Source of the DNA: an uncultured Clostridia bacterium
GTDB taxonomy: Bacteria > Bacillota > Clostridia > TANB77 > CAG-508
Assembly: GCA_934141475.1 (NCBI GenBank)
Contig: CAKPCG010000013.1
Location: forward strand, 1 to 46,032
Length of the DNA: 46,032 nucleotides
Reading direction: 5' to 3'
Shown here: in pieces, positions 32,884-41,046 of the stretch
Numbering within the stretch: the stretch's first letter is position 1
Layout of the letters: each line of letters opens with the position of its first letter
Program-made: the position numbers and the translations under genes
The notes under the pieces: generated by a model
What the model saw: the letters and a program-made list of their open reading frames with translations, nothing else
Database searches by the model: none
Told to the model about the DNA's origin: nothing

Positions 32884-34950
32884 ATGTCAACAAATATGTT
32901 ACTTTATGTAATATATGGAGTAGGTGGTATCTTTGTTGCTATAGTTGTAGCGTTTTTGGTACTTAACAAAAAAATGGGTAAATCAGATTACCAAAAAATA
33001 AAAAAATTAAGACAAGGTACTGAAAATAATAGTTTTTCAACAGAGATTATGTATCAAAAACTATACATAACATTTTCCAAACTTCCTTTTCTAAAAAATT
33101 ACATATTAAAATTAAGAAGAAGGTTAGAAATAATAAATGTAGATGACGAATATGCAACTCGTAGAGATTCAGCTAAGATACTATTTAAGACATTATTGAT
33201 TTTAATACCAATAATGACTATATCTATAATAGTCGTACACACAAACTATTTACTATTATCAATTATTTTAATATTTGAAATATTCATGGTAGATAGTTTT
33301 ATAGATGGTATGGTAGACAAAATTGATAATACCTTACTAAAAGAACAATTGGATTTTTTTGCTGAAATAAGACATGCTTATCACGAGTTTAACATGGTTG
33401 AAGAAGCAATTTACCAAATATCACAAGATGATGAAAAAAACATATCAAAACAAGGTGAAAAAATTTATGAAGTTCTAATAGCAAATGATCCAGAAATGGA
33501 ACTGGAAAAATATTATGATATTGCGCCAAATCCTTATTTAAAGGAATTTGCGGGAGTATCTTACTTAACAAAAGAATTTGGTGATAGAAAAGTAGACAAG
33601 TCTTCATTATATTTGAAAAATGTTAATAATATAACAGAAGAAATGCAAATAGAAATTTTAAAGAGGGATAAAATAGATTATGTGTTCCAGAGTTTGTCTA
33701 TTATTTCTATAGTGCCAGTTTTAGGACTAGAACCTTTAAAAACTTGGTCAATAGAAAACTTTAGTTTTACGCAAAATTTTTACTGTGGTAAAGGTGGAAT
33801 GCTTGTACAAATATTAGTTATATTACTTACAGTAATTTGCTATTTGCTACTAAGAAAAATAAAAAATAATGGTGCTACTGATAAAAGCACGCAAAATACA
33901 GAAAATCCTTGGCAGGCAAAGGTATATAAAAATCCAATTGGTAAAAAAATTGTAGATATGTTTATACCCAAAAAAGGAACAAAAGATTTTATAAAAATGC
34001 AAAAACTTTTGAAAGACTCTGCGTCAAAATTAAAAATGGAGTGGCTGTATGTAAATAGAATTGTTATTGCAATTGTTGCATTTATTGTTTCAATATTTTT
34101 ATTTGTTGAATTACACGCAACGGCAGTAAGATGGGTATATGAAGAGCCTACAACCGATTATGATATAATGGGTGGAGTTACAGGAGCAGAATTAGAAGAA
34201 GCAAAAGCTTTAACAGAAAGCGATAATAAATTCTTAGATATGTTTAGAGGTAAGAAAAACACAAAGGAAAATGATATACAAAGAGCTATGAGAAAATCAA
34301 AAGATTATCAAGAAAGTACAGATGATGAAATTGAAACAGCAGCTAAAAGAGTATATGAAAAACTGCAAAAAGTTAATGCAGAATATTTAGGATGGTTTGA
34401 AGTTCTACTTTCAGTAGTATTTATGATAATTGCATATATGTCTCCAGTATGGATAATGTTTTTCCAATTAAAGATGAGACAAATGGAAATGGAAGACGAA
34501 GTAATGCAGTTCCAAACAATTATATTAATGCTTATGAGAATAGAGCGTGTAAATGTTGAAATAATTCTTGAATGGCTAGAAAGATATGCAGACATATTCA
34601 AAGAACCAATTTCGAGATGTGTTAATAACTACGAATCTGGTGCTTGGGAAGCACTAGAAGTATTAAAAAACGAAACCAATTATCAACAATTTATAAGAAT
34701 TGTAGAAAGTCTGCAAGCAGCAGTTGAAAAAATTCCAATAACTGATGCGTTTGACGAACTAGATTCAGATAGAGACTACTACCAAGCTAAAAGACGTGAA
34801 TCAAATGAAAGATTAATTTCAAAAAAAGCTAGAATAGGAAAAATAATAGGATTTGCACCAATGGTTGTAATGTTTGTCGGTTATTTAATAGTACCATTAG
34901 TATTTATAGGATTAACAAGTATGACAAGTTCAATGGCAAATCTACAATAA
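32884..34950 (+). CDS. TadB/TadC-like inner-membrane platform protein
   Basis: The 688-residue product has membrane helices at the start (ILLYVIYGVGGIFVAIVVAF-like), in the first third (TLLILIPIMTISIIVV), near residue 310 (LVQILVILLTVICYLLL), near 395 (IVIAIVAFIVSIFLFVEL), around 515, and at the C-terminus (PMVVMFVGYLIVPLVFIGL). Two soluble helical bundles between them resemble GspF-type domains, as in TadB and TadC; here they seem fused into one chain. In Tad systems these proteins couple the ATPase to pilin extrusion. ATG 32884 follows AAGGAGGTG. It lies 21 bases after cpaF. Confidence 0.72.
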   Translation: MSTNMLLYVIYGVGGIFVAIVVAFLVLNKKMGKSDYQKIKKLRQGTENNSFSTEIMYQKLYITFSKLPFLKNYILKLRRRLEIINVDDEYATRRDSAKILFKTLLILIPIMTISIIVVHTNYLLLSIILIFEIFMVDSFIDGMVDKIDNTLLKEQLDFFAEIRHAYHEFNMVEEAIYQISQDDEKNISKQGEKIYEVLIANDPEMELEKYYDIAPNPYLKEFAGVSYLTKEFGDRKVDKSSLYLKNVNNITEEMQIEILKRDKIDYVFQSLSIISIVPVLGLEPLKTWSIENFSFTQNFYCGKGGMLVQILVILLTVICYLLLRKIKNNGATDKSTQNTENPWQAKVYKNPIGKKIVDMFIPKKGTKDFIKMQKLLKDSASKLKMEWLYVNRIVIAIVAFIVSIFLFVELHATAVRWVYEEPTTDYDIMGGVTGAELEEAKALTESDNKFLDMFRGKKNTKENDIQRAMRKSKDYQESTDDEIETAAKRVYEKLQKVNAEYLGWFEVLLSVVFMIIAYMSPVWIMFFQLKMRQMEMEDEVMQFQTIILMLMRIERVNVEIILEWLERYADIFKEPISRCVNNYESGAWEALEVLKNETNYQQFIRIVESLQAAVEKIPITDAFDELDSDRDYYQAKRRESNERLISKKARIGKIIGFAPMVVMFVGYLIVPLVFIGLTSMTSSMANLQ

Positions 34951-34971
34951 AAATAAAAAGGAGATGATATT

Positions 34972-35730
34972 TTGGAAAATGCGTCAAAAGCATTAATTAT
35001 GGCAGGTGGAATGATACTTGCAATTTTAATTACATCATTATTGGTATTTGCATGGAACTCATATTCCAAATATCAATCTTCTAAAGATGAGCTATCAGAT
35101 TATGAGGATGTTGCGGAATTTAATGAACAATTTGCAAGTTATGATAGGGATGAGGTTTTAGGGTATGAAATTTTATCTCTTGTAAATAAAATTAATGATT
35201 ACAATTATAGAAAATCAAATGACAGTCAGGCAAAAGGAAAAGATAAATATTCCTCATTAACAATAAAAATAAGTTTTGGTTCTCAGGAAAATTTAAAAAA
35301 GTTGAGTTATGATGGAAATACGCCCCTTTTATTTAATAAAATGTCTTATGAAGTAACTACAGATGATGCTACATCAAATCCTTTTAAAGAAAAAGTTAAG
35401 CAGGCGGAGGAAATTGCAAAAAACTTTGGAGGAACAGATAATGCTACAAAAGTAGCAAAGAGTATATCATCTATAATATTAAAAGATAGTGATGAAAGTG
35501 ATGAACAGAAAAAAGCAGCAGCATTAAAAAAATATAACTCCTTAGTTACTACAGGTAAAGGCTATACAGATTATCAACTAATGAAGAGAGAACAAAAAGA
35601 AAATATATATGGATATTACGAATATATACAATTAAAAAAATCTATCTTTAAAGCAGAAAAAGTCGAATATGATACAACAGGTACAGGTAGAATAAAATCA
35701 ATGAAATTCAGCTTTAATAAGATTAAATAA
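34972..35730 (+). CDS. MENAS-family pilin-like protein 1
   Basis: First of five tandem paralogues starting MENAS[KD]AL. The 252-residue product begins MENASKALIMAGGMILAILI and continues as one membrane helix to about residue 29. A conserved VAEFNEQFASYD block follows, then a 190-residue extracytoplasmic part with Lys/Ser-rich stretches. No leader peptide or type III prepilin cleavage site (Gly before x4-Glu) precedes the helix. Start is TTG 34972 after AAAGGAGATG, and sequence identity with the paralogues confirms it. I infer a substrate or pilus subunit of the adjoining Tad-like machine; the function is untested. Confidence 0.7.
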   Translation: MENASKALIMAGGMILAILITSLLVFAWNSYSKYQSSKDELSDYEDVAEFNEQFASYDRDEVLGYEILSLVNKINDYNYRKSNDSQAKGKDKYSSLTIKISFGSQENLKKLSYDGNTPLLFNKMSYEVTTDDATSNPFKEKVKQAEEIAKNFGGTDNATKVAKSISSIILKDSDESDEQKKAAALKKYNSLVTTGKGYTDYQLMKREQKENIYGYYEYIQLKKSIFKAEKVEYDTTGTGRIKSMKFSFNKIK

Positions 35731-35744
35731 AGGGAGAATTTATT

Positions 35745-36224
35745 ATGGAAAATGCATCAAAAGCTTTATTAATTGCAGGTGGAGTGCTAATTGCTATTTT
35801 GTTATTAACACTGTTTTCATATTTATTTACTCAAATGTCGACTAGTACATCAAACATATACAAAAATTTATATGCATCTGAAGTTGCTGAATTTAATCAG
35901 AAATTTATAAACTACGAAGGAAGAGGAATATATGCTAGAGAGATAACAAATGAGGATGGAACAAAAGAAAATGTATATGACTATTTAACATATCAAGACA
36001 TAGCAACTTTAATAAATTTGGCTAAAGATAGTTTGGAAAATTCAACATTCAAAGCAGAAGTAAAAATATCGGTTGATGGAACAAATGTTGCAGACAAAGA
36101 TTTAAAAGATTGGTTAAAAGAAGCTCAGGGTGATGGAACTAAAAAAGAGTATATATGTGAAAAAGTAAATATTAACTCAGAAACAGCCTTAGTTGATGAA
36201 GTTGTAATAAAAACTAAAAGGTAG
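35745..36224 (+). CDS. MENAS-family pilin-like protein 2
   Basis: The 159-residue paralogue begins MENASKALLIAGGVLIAILL, then FNQKFINYEGRGIYAREI. It shares the EVAEFNxxF-YxG block with paralogues 1, 3 and 4, followed by a helix (YQDIATLINLAKD) and a beta-rich end with a VKISVDG motif. ATG 35745 follows AGGGAGAA. Small size and a single N-terminal helix fit a pilin or pseudopilin. Confidence 0.7.
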   Translation: MENASKALLIAGGVLIAILLLTLFSYLFTQMSTSTSNIYKNLYASEVAEFNQKFINYEGRGIYAREITNEDGTKENVYDYLTYQDIATLINLAKDSLENSTFKAEVKISVDGTNVADKDLKDWLKEAQGDGTKKEYICEKVNINSETALVDEVVIKTKR

Positions 36225-36233
36225 AGGTTGAAA

Positions 36234-36665
36234 ATGAAGAAAACGTTAATAATTATAGGTTGCTTCATACTTATAATTTTGTCTATATTTGGAATGAAAT
36301 ATATAAATTATAAATATGAAAATAGTAAAATAAAATTAGATAATTTAGAATATGAAACATATTTAAATAAAGAGGTAACAGGAAGAGACTTAACAACAGC
36401 TATAAACAAAGCAGTTGATAGTAACGAAAAGAATTCTGTGCCCAAAGACGAAAATGGTTTTTATATTGAAAATGAAAATAATTCGATAGAAATTGAAATA
36501 AAAATATCGGATAATGATACAACATATAAAATGGAAACGCTATATAATGGAGGAATGGTTTCATTTATTCAGTATTATGGTGATATAATGTTCAAATGCT
36601 CAAATATAGAATATAATAATTCAAAAAAAGTAAAACATTTAAGTTTTGAGCAGGTTTCAAATTAG
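36234..36665 (+). CDS. Small membrane-anchored protein within the pilin-like cluster
   Basis: The 143-residue product has an N-terminal membrane anchor (TLIIIGCFILIILSIFGMKYI) but not the MENAS start. Its body follows the same plan as the neighbours: GRDLTTAINKAVDSNEK corresponds to the helix after the YxG motif, and SIEIEIKISDNDTTYKMETL to the beta block. It is probably a divergent member of the cluster. ATG 36234 is chosen after AGAGGT; a TTG at 36228 would lie inside that SD. Confidence 0.6.
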   Translation: MKKTLIIIGCFILIILSIFGMKYINYKYENSKIKLDNLEYETYLNKEVTGRDLTTAINKAVDSNEKNSVPKDENGFYIENENNSIEIEIKISDNDTTYKMETLYNGGMVSFIQYYGDIMFKCSNIEYNNSKKVKHLSFEQVSN

Positions 36666-36754
36666 ATATTAATATTAGATAGAAATAATTTATCCATAAG
36701 ATTATAGCTATCTTAGAAAAATAAATAAAAAAATATTAAAAGGAGGAATTTATT

Positions 36755-37210
36755 ATGGAAAACGCTTCAAAAGCTTTAATTATAGCAGGAGCTATACTAT
36801 TATCAATTTTATTAATTTCATTAGGAATAATGGTTTATAATAATGCGAAAGGAACAATTTCAGATGCTAATCTAGATTCAGAGGCTGCACAAACATTTAA
36901 CACAAAAATTTCACAATATTGTGGAAAAAAGAAAAATGCAAATGATATGAATGGATTAGTTGCAGCAATATCTGCATCAAATGGTGCTCAAAAGGGAAAA
37001 TCAGATACTCATTATATTGAATTAGATGCAACAGATACTAACATATCGGGATATATTACAGGAGATGGTAACACTGGATATAAAGCAGCAGATGGTAGTA
37101 AACTGAGTTCAAATTATCCAAGCTTTTCGGCAGGCATTACATACCAAGCATCATATGCAACAGATGATGCTGGATATATAAATAAAGTAACTATTACAAA
37201 AAATAATTAG
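36755..37210 (+). CDS. MENAS-family pilin-like protein 3
   Basis: The 151-residue paralogue begins MENASKALIIAGAILLSILL with the same uninterrupted hydrophobic helix. It continues AQTFNTKISQYCGKKKNAND, the shared FNxxxxxYxG block, then a short helix (MNGLVAAISAS) and a beta-rich C-terminal domain (YIELDATDTNISGYI, ITYQASYATDDAGYINKVTI). ATG 36755 follows AAAAGGAGG. A 90-base gap upstream holds only AT-rich sequence. Confidence 0.72.
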   Translation: MENASKALIIAGAILLSILLISLGIMVYNNAKGTISDANLDSEAAQTFNTKISQYCGKKKNANDMNGLVAAISASNGAQKGKSDTHYIELDATDTNISGYITGDGNTGYKAADGSKLSSNYPSFSAGITYQASYATDDAGYINKVTITKNN

Positions 37211-37240
37211 TTTAAACAATTATAATGGAGGCTAATTTAT

Positions 37241-37687
37241 ATGGAAAATGCGTCTAAAGCCTTAATAATAGCAGGTGCTATATTAATTTCTATATTAATA
37301 ATTTCACTAGGAGTACTTGTATTTAATAAATTCGGAGGCCAAGCTAAAGAGGCAGCCAATATGGATGAACAGGAAATTGCAAACTTTAACTCACAGTTAA
37401 CACCTTACATAGGAAAAAGCATAAGTGGTTCACAAGTAAATGCACTAATACAAAAAGTAATTGCAATAGATAGTAGTGCAGTTAGCTCAAAAGATACAAG
37501 TAAAAAAGTAAAGATTACTTTTAAAGATACAGCTGGTAATAGTTGTGCAATATATGTAAAAGATGATGGATCAGAGGTAGAAGGAATGAGTAATGGAAAA
37601 CGTGTAAAAACAGGTTCAGGAATGTTCTATTCTGTAACAGCACAGTATAGCGATAGTGGATTAATTAATGAAATTAATGTAAATTAA
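37241..37687 (+). CDS. MENAS-family pilin-like protein 4
   Basis: The 148-residue paralogue begins MENASKALIIAGAILISILI, nearly identical to protein 3 through residue 24. It has IANFNSQLTPYIGKSISGSQ, then VNALIQKVIAID and a beta-rich end (KKVKITFKDTAGNSC, FYSVTAQYSDSGLINEINV). Proteins 3 and 4 are likely a recent duplication with diverged C-termini. ATG 37241 follows ATGGAGGC. Confidence 0.72.
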   Translation: MENASKALIIAGAILISILIISLGVLVFNKFGGQAKEAANMDEQEIANFNSQLTPYIGKSISGSQVNALIQKVIAIDSSAVSSKDTSKKVKITFKDTAGNSCAIYVKDDGSEVEGMSNGKRVKTGSGMFYSVTAQYSDSGLINEINVN

Positions 37688-37723
37688 TGCAGTAAAATTA
37701 ATGTTGAGAAAGGAGATATATAA

Positions 37724-38308
37724 ATGGAAAATGCATCAGATGCACTGGTAATGGCGGGGCAAATACTAATATTTATAATAGCCCTAACAGTTTGTATATC
37801 TTCTTTTACAACTATAAGAGCAGAGGTAAATCAAATTGTTGGGCAAAAAGATACAATAAGAATGGCAAAAGATGGTGATGACTATATTAATTTTTTGCAG
37901 GCAAAAGATGGAAATGCTATTCGTACAGTTAAATCAGATACATTAATAACAGCAATGTACAGAGCAATAAAAGAAAACTATGTTATTTATCTAAAATTAA
38001 ATAATTATGATGAATTAGACACTAAATATGTAACTTTTTGTAAAGCAGAAACAACAAGCGCAGTTGAAGACAAAAATGGAAATCCTATTATAAAACAAGA
38101 TGACCAACTTATAAGAGTTACAATTGGTTCAAGCGAAAGTGGAAATAACCAATATGTAAATGCAATGTTATCGAAGGGAAAGTTGTTTGAAAAAATAAAA
38201 AATTCATCATTTGCAGAATATCTAGGAGAATATCAATCATATTCTGCCACTGATGTTTCGGAAGAAAATAAGGATACCTATAGAATAATAACATATGTAG
38301 AACAATAG
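37724..38308 (+). CDS. MENAS-family pilin-like protein 5 (divergent)
   Basis: The 194-residue paralogue begins MENASDALVMAGQILIFIIA and is the most divergent. It has FTTIRAEVNQIVGQKDTIRM in place of the FN-YxG block, then TLITAMYRAIKENYVIYLKL and a C-terminal region with SSFAEYLGEYQSYSATD. ATG 37724 follows AAAGGAGAT. The conserved first residues suggest recognition by the same export machinery as its neighbours. Confidence 0.68.
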   Translation: MENASDALVMAGQILIFIIALTVCISSFTTIRAEVNQIVGQKDTIRMAKDGDDYINFLQAKDGNAIRTVKSDTLITAMYRAIKENYVIYLKLNNYDELDTKYVTFCKAETTSAVEDKNGNPIIKQDDQLIRVTIGSSESGNNQYVNAMLSKGKLFEKIKNSSFAEYLGEYQSYSATDVSEENKDTYRIITYVEQ

Positions 38309-38355
38309 GATACAACTCCATAAGGTATTTATTTGCATAAAAAAAACTAAAACTA

Positions 38356-38385
38356 TTTACAAAATAATATAAAAAATGATATAAT
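38356..38385 (+). promoter_or_regulatory. Promoter inside the pilin-like cluster
   Basis: TTTACA (38356-38361), 18 bases, perfect TATAAT (38380-38385). It would give the next genes a separate transcript. Confidence 0.65.
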
Positions 38386-38422
38386 AACATTGTTTATATT
38401 ATATTGAAAGGAAGGAAATAAT

Positions 38423-38932
38423 ATGGGAGATTCAGCAGTAACAATAATAGCTATATTTTTAGCCGCAATACTAATGTTTGTTTTTCCACTTATGACAATG
38501 GCAGATAAAACAGATGATGTTTCTCAGTTAGCTATTCAAAATGCTACAACAGAATTTACAAATAAAATAAGAACAACAGGTTATCTATCACAAGATGATT
38601 ACGATAATTTTATATTAACATTAGCATCTACAGGAAATGCTTATGAAGCAGAAATAACAATACAAAAACTTGATCAAAACCCTGCTAAAAAGGCAAATGG
38701 TGAGACAGTAACTATAGGACAAAATGTATATTATACAATGTATACAACACAAGTTTTAGAGGCTCTACCACTTAATTTAGTTGAGGGAGATATTGTAACT
38801 GTTGATGTACAAAATACAAATACAACAATAGCTGGTCAATTAAGAAACTTTATGTACAAAGTTACGGGAAAAACATCAGGTAATATTGTAGCTAAGGAAT
38901 CAGGAATTGTAACAAAAACAACAAAAAATTAA
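38423..38932 (+). CDS. Single-helix exported protein, pilin/TadE-like shape
   Basis: The 169-residue product begins MGDSAVTIIAIFLAAILMFV, an N-terminal membrane helix. An extracytoplasmic helix (QLAIQNATTEFTNKIRTTGY) and a beta-rich body (YEAEITIQKLDQN, NVYYTMYTTQVLEAL, GDIVTVDVQNTN) follow. It shares the overall plan of the MENAS proteins but not their first residues. I infer a minor pilin or TadE-like subunit; no family can be named with confidence. ATG 38423 follows AAAGGAAGG, under its own promoter. Confidence 0.6.
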   Translation: MGDSAVTIIAIFLAAILMFVFPLMTMADKTDDVSQLAIQNATTEFTNKIRTTGYLSQDDYDNFILTLASTGNAYEAEITIQKLDQNPAKKANGETVTIGQNVYYTMYTTQVLEALPLNLVEGDIVTVDVQNTNTTIAGQLRNFMYKVTGKTSGNIVAKESGIVTKTTKN

Positions 38933-38953
38933 TATATGTATAAATTAAAAAGG

Positions 38954-39006
38954 GGGAACAAACATGTAATTTTTGTTTTTAAATAAAAAATTAGATGTTT
39001 GTTCCC
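38954..39006 (+). other. Long-loop perfect hairpin between two exported-protein genes
   Basis: GGGAACAAACAT (38954-38965) pairs perfectly with ATGTTTGTTCCC (38995-39006) around a 29-base AT loop. The tail AATAATTTT is a weak T tract. It may be a terminator, a processing or stability element, or an attenuator for the following gene. Confidence 0.6.
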
Positions 39007-39042
39007 AATAATTTTATATAAAACATAAGAAAGGATTTTACA

Positions 39043-40953
39043 ATGAAACTCCAATCACTTGCAATAATTTTTATAATAATAATAATGCCAATAACTATGG
39101 TGTTTTCAGAGTATGTTAATAATTTAATAAAAACACAAGAAAATGAGCTATCTTATGATACCAAATTACTAAATTCAACTTATGATGCCATAAAAGCTTA
39201 TCAATTAAATACTGTAAATAATGCTTTTGGAGATGTAACAAATAAAAAAATTCAGGACTTAGAAGCAGCTGCAAAAACCTTTTATAATGCATTATCATCA
39301 AATTTCGGATATACAGGTTATAGATCTGAGGTAATGAAGGAATATGTTCCTGCTTTAGTTTTTACATTATATGATGGTTTTTACACATATTCACTATATA
39401 ACAACACTATAACCAATGTAAAAAATGGCAAAGATTACCCTGAATCTCATGGATATGCTCCTTCATATAGTACAGATGGTTCTTTACAAGAAGGCTTAAA
39501 ACCATTTGTTTATTATACATGTAGATATGTAAATGATGCAAAGAATTATGATTTTAGTATTTCATATACATTAGATAATTATATAACAATTCAAGGAATG
39601 ATTAATAATGAATATGTATATGATAATGGTTACTTATATTCTGTAGGTACAGGTGCAGGAAAGTTACAAAAAGTAGATGATATAACTTATAAATATGAAG
39701 ATGTAGAATTTAAGAAAAGTGATACTGAAGAATTGAAAGAATATGTGCCAGATACAAATTCGGGAGAAGCAGATGGTTATGTAAAAGAATATTCATATGC
39801 TAAAATTAATGGAAAAAAATATTACTTACACGAAGGCTACTATGGAGGAAGTTCGTCATATATTCATGATACTATACTTGGTGAGGATATTGACAAAAAT
39901 GCGGGAATATTTTTTATAGATGAAAATGGTGAAAGAAACTACAGCCAAGCAATGTATAAAGATGATGATGCCACAAGTACAAATGAATTTTTAAAGTACT
40001 ATAGAGCAATAAAGAAAAACAAAAGTGCATACGAATATTATAAAAGAGCATATGAATTTTCTAAAATGGTATTAACAAGTTCAGCAATTTCAGGATATAA
40101 AGATAAAGCTGGAACAGAACATAGTCGAGCATATAATCTTGCTGGAAAGGAAATACAGGCAAGTAATGCTGTATTTTATTCGGACAGAAATCCAAATTAC
40201 ACATCACTTAAAAGCTATGGAGATATAAAAATTTTTAGCACTGATGATATTCACGATGAGCGTATAGAAGATTCATCATCACCATTTAATCAACATAGAA
40301 AAGCAGTAATAAGATATGTTATTGAAACTACTTTATCTTCTGCTATAGCATCATATTCATCTAGTGCCCAAAATTCTAATTTCGTAATGCCAAAAATATC
40401 TGAAACAGATTGGGAAATTATTCAGGAAGATGTATGTGCCATATCATTTTTACAGGGAATGAGCATAGGCTCAAAAAAATACAATGGATATGCAGTGGTT
40501 GCTAATACTTTAACAAAAGAATATGTTGGAGAAAATGATATATATATAATTAGAAATGATGATATATATTGTAGGGTAAATGATGGAACCATAGCTAGTG
40601 GAAATGTTAATGGAAAAGATAGTAAAGGATATTATCAAGGAGCATGGAAAATAGATTTTGAACAAAAACAAGGAAGGCTTATTTACACAGACAAAGAAAA
40701 ATCGATATTTTACTATCCTATAAAAGGGGAGGGAAGTTATTCTAGTATTATGGGGAGTTTTGATAGAAACTCTATAGAGACAACTAATATGAGAAATTAT
40801 CTTAAAACAGTATCTAATACTAATCTGAAAGAGGCCTATTACAAAGCTCTAGCAAGAGAAAGATGGGGAGCATACAACGTAAACAACGTAAACTATGAAT
40901 TATATGATTATTCAAACGAAAATGAATATTTCTTAAAAGACTATACAAGCTAG
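39043..40953 (+). CDS. Large exported, Tyr/Ser/Asn-rich protein of the Tad-like locus
   Basis: The 636-residue product has one N-terminal membrane helix (LAIIFIIIIMPITMVFSEYV) followed by a helical stretch (TKLLNSTYDAIKAYQLNTVN) and a long extracytoplasmic body rich in Tyr, Ser, Asn and Asp. No LPXTG anchor is seen at its C-terminus. The short cytoplasmic start and pilin-like helix suggest it could cap or tip a pilus, much as TadG-like proteins do, but this is inference from context. ATG 39043 follows AGAAAGGA. A strong terminator follows, closing the Tad-like locus. Confidence 0.65.
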   Translation: MKLQSLAIIFIIIIMPITMVFSEYVNNLIKTQENELSYDTKLLNSTYDAIKAYQLNTVNNAFGDVTNKKIQDLEAAAKTFYNALSSNFGYTGYRSEVMKEYVPALVFTLYDGFYTYSLYNNTITNVKNGKDYPESHGYAPSYSTDGSLQEGLKPFVYYTCRYVNDAKNYDFSISYTLDNYITIQGMINNEYVYDNGYLYSVGTGAGKLQKVDDITYKYEDVEFKKSDTEELKEYVPDTNSGEADGYVKEYSYAKINGKKYYLHEGYYGGSSSYIHDTILGEDIDKNAGIFFIDENGERNYSQAMYKDDDATSTNEFLKYYRAIKKNKSAYEYYKRAYEFSKMVLTSSAISGYKDKAGTEHSRAYNLAGKEIQASNAVFYSDRNPNYTSLKSYGDIKIFSTDDIHDERIEDSSSPFNQHRKAVIRYVIETTLSSAIASYSSSAQNSNFVMPKISETDWEIIQEDVCAISFLQGMSIGSKKYNGYAVVANTLTKEYVGENDIYIIRNDDIYCRVNDGTIASGNVNGKDSKGYYQGAWKIDFEQKQGRLIYTDKEKSIFYYPIKGEGSYSSIMGSFDRNSIETTNMRNYLKTVSNTNLKEAYYKALARERWGAYNVNNVNYELYDYSNENEYFLKDYTS

Positions 40954-40975
40954 AATAAAATCAAAAAAATGCCAA

Positions 40976-41005
40976 AAATAGCAAGATTTATCTTGCTATT
41001 TTTTT
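40976..41005 (+). terminator. Terminator closing the Tad-like locus
   Basis: AAATAGCAAG (40976-40985) pairs with CTTGCTATTT (40992-41001), loop ATTTAT, then a T run. It lies just upstream of ftsQ and rules out an ftsQ start before it. Confidence 0.88.
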
Positions 41006-41046
41006 ACATTTATTGTAAAATAATATACGCAAAAGAAGGTGAAAAA

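Noticed and set aside
40969..41046. An earlier ATG for ftsQ
   Set aside because: It would translate a rho-independent terminator hairpin; ATG 41047 has a proper SD.
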